DNA from: Apostichopus parvimensis
Taxonomy: Eukaryota; Echinodermata; Holothuroidea; Aspidochirotida; Stichopodidae
Direction: 5' to 3'
Length of the DNA: 23,118 bases
Assembly (NCBI GenBank): GCA_000934455.1
Contig: JXUT01145176.1
Coordinates: forward strand, 1 to 23,118
Position numbers and translations under genes: made by a program. Shown piece by piece: positions 10,085-20,506 of the stretch (position 1 is the first letter of the stretch; the number at the start of each line of letters is the position of its first letter). The notes under the pieces were generated by a model. That model did no database searches. It had not been told where the DNA came from and was given only the letters and a program-made list of their open reading frames with translations.

Positions 10085-10295
10085 TAGGACACTGAGAGGG
10101 CTGCAGCATCCTGCAGCCAAGCTGCATAGAATATTATCTTTTCTGCTCTGCATTATCACATAACAGGCACCGCATGTATTTTACGCACAAAGGCACGACT
10201 GGTCAGAGGAGATAATCTATTACTTTATATTGATGCAGCCTTGCTGCAGGGGATTTTGCAGCTGCTGCAGCTTTTCCTTTCAACACAGTGTCTTA
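10085..10295. mobile_element. CTGCAG-rich inverted-repeat element (MITE-like)
   Basis: The left end TAGGACACTG and the right end CAGTGTCTTA are inverted relatives flanked or ended by TA. Inner arms carry GGCTGCAGCATCCTGCAGCC and the related TTGCTGCAGGGG...GCTGCTGCAGC in inverted order. Four CTGCAG sites make the arms themselves self-complementary. The class is uncertain; TA at both ends suggests a Tc1/mariner-type target but is weak evidence. Confidence 0.5.
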
Positions 10296-10493
10296 TAATA
10301 CATTATTATTATTATTAGTTAACATGAAAATTGTCACAGTAAAACTTGATGCAATGCACAAGCTTGGTTTAATTAGCATTCCCTCATCAACTAACATACA
10401 TACAAATCAATACATATCATAATGGAGAAGTTTGTGTATCAAACTACGCTGGGATCCAGGCTCTCTTATCAGCCTGGGATATAGAAAACTTAC

Positions 10494-10550
10494 TTTCGAT
10501 GCAATTTGGCCACGTTTCATTTACGCTTTGCCAATCGAGACAATGGCCGG
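10494..10550 (-). CDS. CNB-domain protein, fifth visible exon
   Basis: A 57-nt exon with a strong donor (ATCGAAA before GTAAGT) and an acceptor ending AAATTAG. It begins with CC, completing a Thr codon, and ends with a single A, so it is symmetric (phase 1 to 1) and could be skipped without breaking the frame. It encodes GHCLDWQSVNETWPNCIE. Of the three frames, only this one lacks a stop, and it is the one that fits both neighbouring exons. An upstream AG (ATGTAAAG) would add a few residues but would change the entry phase. The peptide is not recognised. Confidence 0.58.
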
Positions 10551-12281
10551 CTAATTTATCATGCAATAAATTGCTTTACATGGTATATGAAGCAGTATAC
10601 TGTCTATTTTGGCCACTTTGGAATTGTAGAGCTAGACAAGGGCCTCATTCACTTCCAGAATTCTTTGTATGTTTAGATTTCCTAAAGCAAGGAAATGTTG
10701 GCCATCAACTATAGAGCAAGATTAAATTTATGAATTTAAGACAAACAAAAGGTTCATTTGTTTCTATTTTGTCTTCTCTTTATTATATTTGTTTTACAAT
10801 TAATCAATTTCATCCACTTCAGGGATAAAAAGCTTAGAATTTAACAGTTAATTTCCAGGAAACATTGGCTGATTAAATTGCCCATTGTTTTCATTTTCCT
10901 ATTTTTAAATTTCTCAGTGGTTAAGGAATAGGGGGCCGGTGAAGAGGGAATATTAGTAACCCCAAATGTGACTTTAAACAATACCATCGAATTGGGGGCA
11001 GTTTAAAAGTTTATACATATTTTATGCAAATATTTATCTGCATGATGATATTACAATGCCTATTTAATCACATAATGTCATATACTGTACTAGTTCCACA
11101 CATGGTTGAATAAGTCAAGTTTCATACTAAATAATGACATAAAAGTCTAGTATCATTTTGAAAGCTTTCTGATGTGAAATGTGATGAACAGAACAAAAAA
11201 AAGGGCTATCTGGATAAGGAAAGATTGAGAATAAACTGGAATCATCAATTACTATAAGCTCAGTAAACGTTTATCAAAAAATCTAAAATGCAAAGCTTCA
11301 AAAGTGGAACTATTCGCTGAGGCTAAAATACCGGTGGATTTTGCCATTTGCCAGTAGATAATAAATTGTACTTGCATATTTTTGCCAGTAGACATGAAGA
11401 AGATAAACACATGATAAAGTTAGTGAACTATCATCAGTCCAAATTTCGGAATGATATCTCGTAACCTAACACAAGCATTTATTTTACTGATGGTTATCAG
11501 TAATTGTTTGTTGGGCTGCTCTTACAATTTAAGCTGGTACATTCAGTAAATTGATGTGTTGTAATTCAGGTAAATGCTGAGTGGGAACTTTCTGGATTTT
11601 TAGCGAGATGATATTTCAGCCAGTAGATATTTTAAGCACTTGTATTTTTCTAGCAAGTGGGCTTAAATCTAGGCTGTAGTAAATGTTTCTTAATTGGATT
11701 GATCACTTGTAATTTTAGTCTTTCAACTTGCAAGGTTTGGTCAAAAACTGTTGACCAAAGGTGGAAAGCTTGTGTAAAAGTCTAAAAGTAACATTAGTAA
11801 TTCCTTTGTTGCAATTTACATTAGGATTATCAACCAGAGGGAAACTTAGCCAAGAAATGCTTTCAAATTTATCGGAAATGCTTCAATATATGAAACACAT
11901 CGAGATGATACAAACAAAAGTAAATTCATTGTGATTGTTTAACAAGCAGCCCTGACGATGGATCTGTTCGTTTGAATCAATTTCATGGCATTGAAAATCT
12001 TTGCCTACTAACACCCACTCATATTTTTGAAAACTCTTCAATCCAGTTAATATACTTTGTCATTTTTAATGATGACACTCTTAGATTTTATTTTTCCTTC
12101 CCCATGGCAAGAGCTTCCTGGAAGGAGAGAATTTTAAAGGAATACATTACTTTTGACCGAAAGGTGCATTCTGATATAAATTTAGTAATTTTTTAAAACA
12201 TATTAATCCAGCGGTGTATTTTAAGTTTGGGAATAATTTATTGAATTTCATATCATCTAAACTTTGTTTGTTAAAGCTCAC
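10551..12281 (-). other. Intron between fourth and fifth exons
   Basis: The 1,731-nt intron contains three copies of GCCAGTAGA (near 11349, 11384 and 11619) set in related AT-rich context, likely remnants of one repeat, and a small TTTGGTCA/TGACCAAA hairpin near 11736-11759. No extra exon was supported. Confidence 0.4.
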
Positions 12282-12366
12282 TGGTTAAGAATTGCTTGGG
12301 AATGTCTTTATCTCGTGTCAGTTGTAATCCATAAGCCCTTGCGGGTTTCTCCCACATTTGTGGTCG
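12282..12366 (-). CDS. CNB-domain protein, fourth visible exon
   Basis: This 85-nt exon ends TTAACCA before donor GTGAGC. The acceptor chosen is the AG of CTTAAG, preceded by TTATTTTTACGACG; it gives phase 0, as the third exon requires. The exon encodes 28 residues beginning RPQMWEKPARAYGLQLTRDK and leaves in phase 1. A second AG 18 bases upstream (CGGCAG) is also possible but would enter in the wrong phase. A (ATT)n run on the plus strand at about 12392-12409 lies just upstream of the acceptor inside the intron. The peptide is not recognised. The acceptor is the weakest of the seven, so the start of this exon is less certain than its end. Confidence 0.58.
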
Positions 12367-12750
12367 CTTAAGCGTCGTAAAAATAACTGCCGATTATTAT
12401 TATTATTATATTCAAATAATTCTAGTTTCAACTTTCAAATGATCAAATCTTTTGTTTTTCTCTTTACTTCTCATGTCATAATAACATATGACATTCTGAA
12501 ATTTTCCCAACGGCAAATAAGCATGCATTGTCTATTACGAAGGTAATCTTATAAAGGTAATCTTCAACGAATATTTTGCTATGCAAAAACCTTACGATCA
12601 GAACATTAGGCTTCATTTTGGGTTGGATTGTGCTGTTTTGAGATCTTTTTGACAAAGTCATGTGATATTCAAACAAAATTAGACACAAGTCAGTCTAAAC
12701 ACAAGATCTGGAGACTTGGTTACAACTGCCAGATGCCACTAATTTATTAA

Positions 12751-13463
12751 AGGGATATTCATGGCTTTACAAAGATGCTGGTAAATTTTCTGCATTCTCA
12801 TGGCATTTTGTATGGAAAGAGATGAATTTTTCAAATTTGGCGATATGTTGTTTAAGCATCTGGCAACAGTATTGTGAATGATGTCATCACAGCAATTCAG
12901 CTAAAAAAAAATTAAAAAATTTCCTATCCAATATTTAGCTCAGTCGTTTACAGATGAAATTAATTTTTCTATAACACAAAAAGTTGCAGTTTTATGAAAT
13001 TCTGACTACTGAGGACATTGATGACTAAACACACATACCAAAGGTGACGCATTTCAAGGATAAATCAACGAAAAGGTTATATAACAGGAAAGTAAGCTTT
13101 GTTGAAGAACATTTCATGATGTGACATCACAGACTATTATGATCCACTCCAGGGAAGTATCAAGGGTTCAGCCAGCCAAAATAGGTTCCATTTAATCAAC
13201 CATATCTTGAGTTATGGACAAGATATTGACATGGAGTTTTCAACTAACAGTGTGGGATATTCTTTCTGTGCCATATGAGTGTCAAATAGTCTGCCGTAGG
13301 CAGGTAATGAATATGCATTATGTGAAATTTAAATATAGGAATAATTCTGTCGATAGCTGGAATTGAATGAGACATCTCTATAGCAACTCTATACTGCATG
13401 GCGTGGTTCAATAAACTTCAAATGAGAACAATTTATAACATTTATCAAATTGTTGTGACACCT
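12751..13463. mobile_element. TTAA-flanked non-autonomous DNA element, copy 1
   Basis: The left end is TTAA (12747-12750) followed by AGGGATATTC. A plausible right end is ACACC before TTAA after T at 13464-13467. The body shares two long patches with 14715-15316: GAATTTTTCAAATTTGG...GTGAATGATGTCATCAC and GACAAGATATTGACATGGAG TTTTCAACTAACA. TTAA targets and AGGG termini fit Kolobok-like or piggyBac-like families. The right end is uncertain. Confidence 0.5.
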
Positions 13464-14516
13464 TTAATCAACTAGGCAAACTAATTTCTGTCATTGTACA
13501 TATGCATGGTCCTTTCCAACTAATGCAAATCTTCACTGCATGCAGGACAGCCTATAATGTTGCTGCATGCTAATATTATGGGAAATCATGCATAAACAAA
13601 GAATCCCATTGCCTAATAATTAAAATACTCAAGTGCAGATATACTGAGTAGTGGTACTTTCTTAGAACTTGTTTAACTTTTGTAGAAATGTCTAAAATAT
13701 CTTATTGAAATCATGCTATCTGTGCAGTTTATCTATTTCAACAAATGGTTGCTCCCAGACATGACATTTAACCTACGATATCTCACGAATGGTAAAAATA
13801 TATTTCTAAGCTGTTTGAGGGCCGGGATTGTTCTTCACAGAGATCTCTGTCATATAAACTAAATACGTTGTCTGGGTTTGTCTACCCATTAAAGACAATA
13901 GCAGCATCCATTCCTAAATTATGTTTCCCTAATGAGGAATACTTTGGCATTAAATGCGATAACATGTGCATGAGCATCTCTTACACATATTTCCTACGAT
14001 TGTATTAAATGAGATCGTGATTGTTAAAATCAGATTTTGTGACATGGACCTTTCTTTCTGGATTTTGTTTGCTTCTCATTTCTATATTTTATCATTCACA
14101 ATGGTCTTCCGTTTGCTCATGATAGACAGTCATACTTTGGCTAAAGGTCAACCCTGTTTGGTAACAGATCAAATTTAATTTGAAAAGTAGACACGCTGTT
14201 GACATGTTACACCATCTCTGTCAAACTTAATACTTATGAAACTGGATCTGTTTTATTCATTCGTGGTCGTCGCCGAATTGAAACTGTCACCATCAAGATT
14301 TCGGCTTGGCATTCTCGTAGTAAATTAATGTCAGCGCATGAGTTTGGGACTGCAGATTGTCCAAAAAACTATCCGCGGGATATTACATAAAGTAAGATTG
14401 CAATGTGATCAGGCAAAAGGCCTTGTTCAACGGCACCGAAGATCTTGTATTACCTCGGACAGGTCTTAAATAAAAAACACAGCACACTTTCAGCTTTGAG
14501 AACGGGCGGTGGACCT

Positions 14517-14569
14517 GGGGGTTCTGGGGGAGGGGCTACAGGTGGGGGGCAGGGGATAAAGGTAGGGGA
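14517..14569 (+). other. G-rich cluster with quadruplex potential
   Basis: Seven or so runs of four to six G lie within about 55 bases on the plus strand, just outside the left end of a TTAA element. Confidence 0.6.
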
Positions 14570-14714
14570 TAAGAAGTGGTAGAGGACGGCAAGAGAATGG
14601 GACTAATATACAGAGGAATACTTTGAAATCGCATGTTCACTTCCATTTTACATTTTCAGTTTCTTTAAACCCTCAAAGGCACGTCAGTTACAGTGGCTGG
14701 ACAACAAAGTTTAA

Positions 14715-15316
14715 GGGGATAATGGGGAGGCTGAAGTTCAGTACTTAGTTATGACAACAACAAAAAATCTGCATTTTTAGGTCAAAGCCACTACATACTT
14801 ATGGGTAATTTTTTGACCAAGATATGAATTTTTAAATTTGATGATATTTTTGTGACTACATCTGCCCATTTAACAGTGCAGCGTGAATGATGTCATCACG
14901 GTAGTTCTGTTGAAAATGTTCTTCATTTTCTTTATGAATATTTAATTCATTTATTCACGGAGGAAAATAATATTTCTAATCTTTCTAGGGACAAGAGATT
15001 GTGAGAGAGTTTTCAACTAACAATGCGTAATAGTGTTCTGTAAAGGATATGTGGTATATTGTCTGCCCAAAGAACCGTTCGAATTGATCAAATTAAGTTC
15101 GAAAAATAATCCACACAAAAGAAACGAACGATGTAGGCACTTTGGGTGGTAGAATGAGAAGGAAGGGCATTGACAGAAGGGGTCCGTCATAGAGGACACA
15201 CAGTGTTAAAAGATTACCAATTCGTCCTAGGCACGGTAGAATGAGGGTGCTAAGGTTGTGGGGAGACAGGTAAGCGAGGAACGAAGTAAATTATTGTCTG
15301 CCACCAGAGTATCCCT
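14715..15316. mobile_element. TTAA-flanked non-autonomous DNA element, copy 2
   Basis: TTAA at 14711-14714 followed by GGGGATAATG, and ...TATCCCT before TTAA at 15317-15320, give inverted ends with matching TTAA flanks. The interior matches the copy at 12751-13463 in the same orientation in two patches, and lacks or has replaced the middle segment. No transposase is present. Confidence 0.6.
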
Positions 15317-15523
15317 TTAACACACAACCCATTATAGCATATCATTTTAGTCATCTATGCTGAGTGCAAGAGGTTGCCCTAAGATAAAGTTTCTAGACCA
15401 TGCAATCTCTGAATCTTTAATGTTGACAATGAGTGTTTTTTTTCCCGTCATTTCATGAGCAACTCGACATAAACACAACCAAACAAAATAAAGATAAAAG
15501 TCATTAAAAAGTGGTGAACTCAC

Positions 15524-15606
15524 CTGTGGGCTTGGAGAGCGAGAACGTGGATTATTCACATTAAGGTGGTTGTCATGAGATTTCTTCCAAACAGCATGAG
15601 GTCCAT
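15524..15606 (-). CDS. CNB-domain protein, third visible exon (Ser/Pro/Arg linker)
   Basis: The 83-nt exon follows a good acceptor (TTGCATCTATCAG) and ends CCCACAG before GTGAGT, a near-perfect donor. It starts with AT, which completes an Asn codon with the A left by the previous exon, and ends in phase 0. It encodes 27 residues, GPHAVWKKSHDNHLNVNNPR ending in SRSPSPQ. The composition is that of a disordered linker, and the RSRSPSP stretch could be a phosphorylation target (inference). An in-frame ATG upstream of the acceptor at 15617-15619 makes this look like a short stand-alone gene, but the strong splice signals and phase agreement favour an internal exon. Confidence 0.7.
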
Positions 15607-16226
15607 CTGATAGATGCAAAACAACCAGGGATGAATATCAGAATAATTCCGTGCCTTTTTCTGTCGTTATCATACTTCTTTCAAACCAAAAATATCAGTT
15701 ATCTCGAGTCAGAATTGTGAAGAAGAAAATGATATTCACAGACAATTCATACAAGTGCATGTTTGTGCTGCAGTGAACGGAAAGTAACTTGACGTAATGC
15801 TCTGAGGGAAACACAGTGTAACAATTCTCTTGGGATAATATAAAGACCAATTAAAGGCTAATTTTGTAATTTGGCATGCTATCTGAATAAAAAGCTTCTA
15901 TTTGGGATTTTTTGTTTTGTTTTCTGTTCTTTGTTTTTTGTGGCAAATTTGGAAAATGGAACAACGTCACTTCTGGTTTTCATTTTCATTAAGTCAATTA
16001 AAGAGTGAATTATAGCAAAAAATTTATTCTTGATCTGTTATAGATTAAGAAAAAAATAGAAATGTTCAAGTACTATTGATAATGTTTCTTATCTAGCAGT
16101 TACCCCCCAAAAAAAAATTATTCATCTTTGGAATGTCCCAAATCCAAACACTTCCAGACTTTTGATTTTATATGCGATGATATGTTTGCATTCTTCAATA
16201 ACACCAGTAAATACTTGCTGTATACG

Positions 16227-16603
16227 TTATACATTACCTTTTGTTGTTATACATTACCTTTTGTTGTTTCAAATTATCTTTTCTTGTTAGACATTATCAT
16301 TTGTTGTTCTAAATTATTTGTTGCTATACATTATCTTTTCTTGTATTACATTATCTTTTGTTGTTACACATTATCTTTTGTTGTTATACATTATCATTTG
16401 TTGTTCTAATTTATCTTTTGTTGTTATACCTTATCTTTTGTTGTCATACATTATCTTTTGTTGTTTTAAATTATCTTTTGTTGTTATACATGATCTTTCG
16501 TTGTTCTACATTATCTTTTATTGTTATACATTACCATTTCTTCCTATACATTATCTTTTCTTCTTATATTTTATCATTTCCTGTTGTATATTATCTTTTC
16601 CCT
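16227..16603 (+). repeat. 20-bp minisatellite, about 19 units
   Basis: Consensus TTATACATTATCTTTTGTTG repeats head to tail with one or two changes per unit and one shortened unit near 16318. The unit length is not a multiple of three, and the consensus lacks stops in any plus frame, so all three plus frames stay open and generate several hydrophobic repeat peptides that are not genes. Units at the right end (16540-16603) are the most diverged. Confidence 0.93.
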
Positions 16604-16807
16604 ATTCAGAAAATGTACCTACAAGTACACTTTACCATTGCAAAAATTCAAACATATTATACAATACTGTAGGTCAATTCAAGTTTAATTTAATCATCAT
16701 AATTTTTGTTACATATTTACAAAAGGTATGATCATTAGCAGTGAAAGAGAAGCAACCCCAAACAATATCATTAACAGAATAATCGATAGGTTTCTCCATA
16801 TTTCTCG

Positions 16808-17028
16808 CCAAAAAACACAAAAATGGCAAAACAGCACTTCACCAAAGCGTATCAATTACAGGTTTAAAAGAAAATGACATTTGAAAATAACCACACCCCG
16901 ACGTCACTACCACGTTTATACCGTTTAAGATATTGGGGTACTTTCATTAAGTTTCAAATGTCATTTCCTCTCAACCTGTAAATCAGATACGTACCGGCTT
17001 TGGTGAAGGGCTAATTTGTATTTTCTGG
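16808..17028. mobile_element. Fold-back element with about 78-bp inverted arms
   Basis: Arm 16808-16886 and arm 16952-17028 are imperfect inverted copies sharing CTTCACCAAAGC, CGTATC, TTACAGGTT and GAAAATGACATTTGAAA (GGAAATGACATTTGAAA in the other arm). A 65-nt centre with weak further symmetry lies between them. It is a snap-back MITE by structure; no target duplication is clear. Confidence 0.65.
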
Positions 17029-17829
17029 TTTGCTATGATTAAAACGAAAAACCTCTGGACTATTTTTATAACATGTTTACTGCAGAGATGCAAATATGAT
17101 GGAACGTTCCCCAAACGGCTAAAAAAAATTTGAGTTTCCCTTGTTGTATTGTGTTCCTCAAGTACTGTGAAATGAAGACTACTTGAAAATGTTTAAAAAG
17201 GGAAATTAAAAAGATCCACTAGCGATTCATTTTGTTTTCATTCTTTTTTCGATACGTTTATTTAACTGACCTTACAAGAGAATGTCAGAAACATTGTGTA
17301 ATGTTGATAACATTACTGAAAAATCTGTGCTGTTTTCGGAAGCTATACATGTTCACTTTCATCAAGAGACCATGCAGAGCGAAACTAAAAGAATCTGAGC
17401 TTGGAGAATTGACATCTGAGTGATGCGGTGAAAATCATGAGATGAAAAAAGTCCCAGAGTCCCAAGGATGACTAGTCAACCTGGATATGTTTCCAATTAG
17501 AATATTTTCTTTTTTCTTTGATGTTGGGATGATTTGTCCATCACACAAATTTTTATCAAAATATGAAAATCATTCCGGCTGGGTTTGCTTCTCGTTCAGT
17601 TAAAAAAATTCGCTCTCCAATATATGAAGTAATGACGAATCCTAACCCTATGGACAGAAAAGCACCAAGAAATTGACCAAGAGTCAAGTAATTTCTGAAA
17701 CTGTGAAACATTTAGAGCTACCAGGAACCTCACTGAACTCAAAAATCTTTCTTTCTCTCACAGCCTGTCAACATATGTTAACCATGCTTAACTGTGGAAG
17801 TATAATTATTGTGCCAGGTCTGAAGTTGG

Positions 17830-18160
17830 AAAGTTGAAAATTAAGTTACCACCAATGAGACCAAATTATTCGGGAGCGACTTTCATTCCTGGACCTCGTT
17901 CTCAGAACCTCTCTGATAATCTCATTTGTCCACCGACCAAAAAGGTTAGTAGTCACATCTAATTAACAACTGCGACAAACAATCTACATTAGGGTGGATT
18001 TCTTACGGTTGATCAATTTATCACACAGCTGATATCTCCTGTATAATGTAAACTTGCTGCCTTACAGGTCGTACATTAATACACAGATTACAACGTACCA
18101 GGTGCACTGGGAGCAATACGGCTGCGATTCTTTGCCATGAATCACCAACAGATTTCACAT
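17830..18160. other. Constrained-looking block, exon or regulatory element
   Basis: In the plus strand 17833-17943, CCACCAATGAGACCAAATTA begins a frame encoding PPMRPNYSGATFIPGPRSQN and ending at AAG before GTTAGT, after a possible acceptor GTGCCAG. The minus strand is also open (FGRWTNEIIREVLRTRSRNE). Neither fits the CNB gene's phase 1 to 1 requirement at this intron. The sequence to 18160 carries TAATTA, TTGATCA and CAGCTGATATC motifs. It is unassigned. Confidence 0.25.
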
Positions 18161-18546
18161 ATTTTTTTCCTTAGAATGTAAATTCCAAAGAAGATTTATA
18201 ATTCCTTTAATTTCCTTTCCCAACAATCATCAAAGTTTTTGTATTTGTTTTGGTTTGCCAGCCAGCTGTCTCAATAGTTAACAACTTCGATATATGTACG
18301 ACATCATCAGACATCCAAATCCATCTTCTTATCATTCAATTCTTCAATTGGGGCTTTTTACCAAATTGCTTCAAACATCTCTTTGACCAATTGAAGATGT
18401 TTCTCATCGGATACACATCACTTTAAGACGCAGAAACCCTCCCAGGGCTTCAAGTCCATTCTACGATTGGAAAGTCTGTTCAATTTCTTAAGTCCTAGAA
18501 CCTCATCTGGAACTTTTCAAAGACCAACTGAATTCCATCAATAAAT

Positions 18547-18945
18547 GAGAGTGTTGTGGTCAAGTGGTTTATATAAAGGCAATGGAGTTGCGATATAATT
18601 GAATTGCAGGTTACGCTCTGGCCAGGTTCATTATAAATGTTGTGTCCTTTGGCAAGGCAGTATTATCTCCATTACCTCTCTTCACCCAAGTGTATAAATG
18701 GGGACCTGCTAGTTTTAATATAGTTGCATGGTGCTATGATGGCTGGTGGCTGCACCCTATGGGAAGTCCCCAGGGGATAAGTGGATATGCCCTGCTGCAG
18801 TGTCTTGAGAGTGACCGTTTGGATTGTGCACAGTTTGGTGTGTGGCGGGTGTGACAAGTTACCTGCGTGACCTACTGTAGGGTTAAGTGTTGTAAAAGTC
18901 TCCTGAGAAGGCCTTGTACAAGACTGCAAACATTCAACATACAAG
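18547..18945 (+). mobile_element. tRNA-Ser-like SINE
   Basis: The head resembles a serine tRNA: GTGGTCAAGTGG (A box), GCAATGGA as in the anticodon arm, and GCAGGTTACGCTCTG as a decayed B box. It is followed by TGTGTCCTTTGGCAAGGCAG, ATTACCTCTCTTCACCCAAG and TGTATAAATGGGGACCTG, a body type seen in many animal SINEs and reminiscent of the Deu/MIR-type domain (from memory). The right end is approximate. Frames in it on both strands are not genes. Confidence 0.65.
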
Positions 18946-19283
18946 CTGTTGAGAATTTTTAAGGTAATTGAAAAGATATGATTGTGTTTTTTTACTATTT
19001 TATTTCTACATAGTCTTTGTTCATTACCTCATATAATACTTGGTACTGTTGTCCCTTTTATAGCATTAACTGGTCTTTGGCAAAAACCATATCAAAGGTA
19101 GTAATTCTACAAGTTCAGACCATTTCAAAGTTCTCCCACACATTAGAAAATGTTAAATTAAAACGGTAAAATGCCTCAGTTAGTGGAAGAGTTATTAGTG
19201 TGATTATAGATTGCGTTGTTGAAAACTTTGAACATGGCTGACTAGGGCATGACCAGTAAGCCAGAGCTTAAAGCCTGAAAGCA

Positions 19284-19429
19284 ATCTCTAGGTATGGTAC
19301 TCTGCAACTGTTTGCTCTACGGGTGCTCTCGCGTTAAATCTCAGGCAGGGCATCTTATCCCGACCTGATTCTCTGGTTGAGATCAACTAGCCTAGCGTGA
19401 GTTTAGTTCTCAGGATCAGACCTAGAGAT
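19284..19429. repeat. Inverted-repeat-bounded segment, possible small MITE
   Basis: ATCTCTAGGT(A)TG at the left and CA(G)ACCTAGAGAT at the right are inverted copies 146 bp apart. No target duplication or wider arm similarity is clear. Confidence 0.35.
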
Positions 19430-19517
19430 AATGTCAATCCTCCTTTCATGGTAGGTATGATCCACAGCTCTCGGCATCAAAAAAATTACATTACAGTGTG
19501 AAAGCCCCAATGGATCA

Positions 19518-19914
19518 GGGGGTAGGAGCGGGGGGGTCCTGTGGGCACGTGCCCCCCCCCCACTTTTTTCCAAAATAGCAAATGTGCCCTACTGGCAAAT
19601 AAAATGTGCCCCTTTTGATGAAGAACTGTCTTTTGGATATCATAAGCCTTTGTTAAGTTTAATATTTTATATTCATTATTTATTTTTAGTCTTTACATGC
19701 TATTTCTACAATGGCATCCCATATCACTTTGTAGCATGGTTAACAATAAACAATCTCAATAAATAGTATTGATAGTATACTAACACATCATATATATTAA
19801 GTGATATGGCCGGTGTGTATCGGTTTATAGCATAACGAGTGGTGGTTTTGGAATGAGAAAGTGCCCCTCTGATGTTGTCCCCCCCCCCCACTTTTTTTAA
19901 GCTTCCTACCCCCC
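19518..19914. mobile_element. 397-bp non-autonomous element with TGGATCA target repeats
   Basis: Direct repeats TGGATCA lie at 19511-19517 and 19915-19921. The ends are inverted: GGGGGTAGGAGC on the left and GCTTCCTACCCCCC on the right, each followed inward by a CCCC/ACTTTTTT-type stretch (GTGCCCCC...ACTTTTTT). No transposase is present. The 7-bp repeat (8 bp allowing a mismatch) leaves the superfamily open; hAT is possible. Confidence 0.65.
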
Positions 19915-20418
19915 TGGATCACGGGGACTGGAGATTATCATGACATATGACGTCATGTCCTGTTTTACTGCATTTATAGTAGAGCCCGCGGGAATACCAG
20001 TTTGCATGGGACAATTATATGAGATGACATCAACCTGACTTGCTGTGGTCTAAGTAACATCCTGTGTGTTCATCGCCCCGGTTACGGTCTGATCGTCAGC
20101 GGATAATCCAATGTGAACGTGAATGAAAAGGTGGATTTGTGATTTTGTTGAAAGGTTGAATTGTTTAAACTTGATTTTGTTGTACTTGATCCTTCATAAT
20201 TGGATAAAAGGTACAATTAATGAACATAACTCTTAATTAAGACATGCTATGAAACAGAATTATATTCCCTTGGTTATCAAATTCCTAAATTTCATCAAAT
20301 AATGCTGTGGAATGATGACATTCTCCAACTATCCTGCATTTCCAGTTTGTTCTTGTCCCAGAACAAGATGAGTGTAAGTTCACCCATATTTCCACCAAAA
20401 GGGATAAAAATGTCTTAC

Positions 20419-20506
20419 TTTGATTAAGACCATATCCATTATAACTTTCTTCAGAAATCTCCAATGTCTTAAAACTTAACAGCTTCTCCAGGCCAGGTCG
20501 ATTTAC
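20419..20506 (-). CDS. CNB-domain protein, second visible exon (domain end and linker)
   Basis: This 88-nt exon starts after a pyrimidine-rich acceptor (TTTGTACTTTCAG) and ends at AATCAAA before a strong donor GTAAGA. It enters in phase 0, matching the previous exon, and leaves in phase 1 with a single A. It encodes 29 residues, VNRPGLEKLLSFKTLEISEE followed by SYNGYGLNQ. The first part would complete the C-terminal helix of the CNB domain, as EKYRQYMAGLL follows LWE in EPAC2; the remainder is a polar linker. The frame stays open past the donor to 20285, but that extension is intron sequence under this model. The function of the linker is unknown. Confidence 0.68.

Noticed and set aside
12476-12688. 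Minus-strand 70-residue frame with GTAAGG downstream
   Set aside because: Needs phase 2 entry and phase 0 exit, which do not fit the neighbouring CNB exons; acceptors are poor.
13966-14390. Two plus-strand open frames of 63-70 residues
   Set aside because: No codon bias, domain or splice context; the CpG-containing part near 14260-14385 might be non-coding conserved sequence but nothing supports that directly.
16128-16731. Three overlapping hydrophobic open frames that look like membrane proteins
   Set aside because: They are translations of a 20-bp tandem repeat in successive frames.
17641-17652. CCTAACCCTA, telomere-like
   Set aside because: Single copy; chance occurrence.
18642-18944. 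Open frames of 70 and 90 residues on opposite strands
   Set aside because: They lie inside the tRNA-Ser-like SINE.
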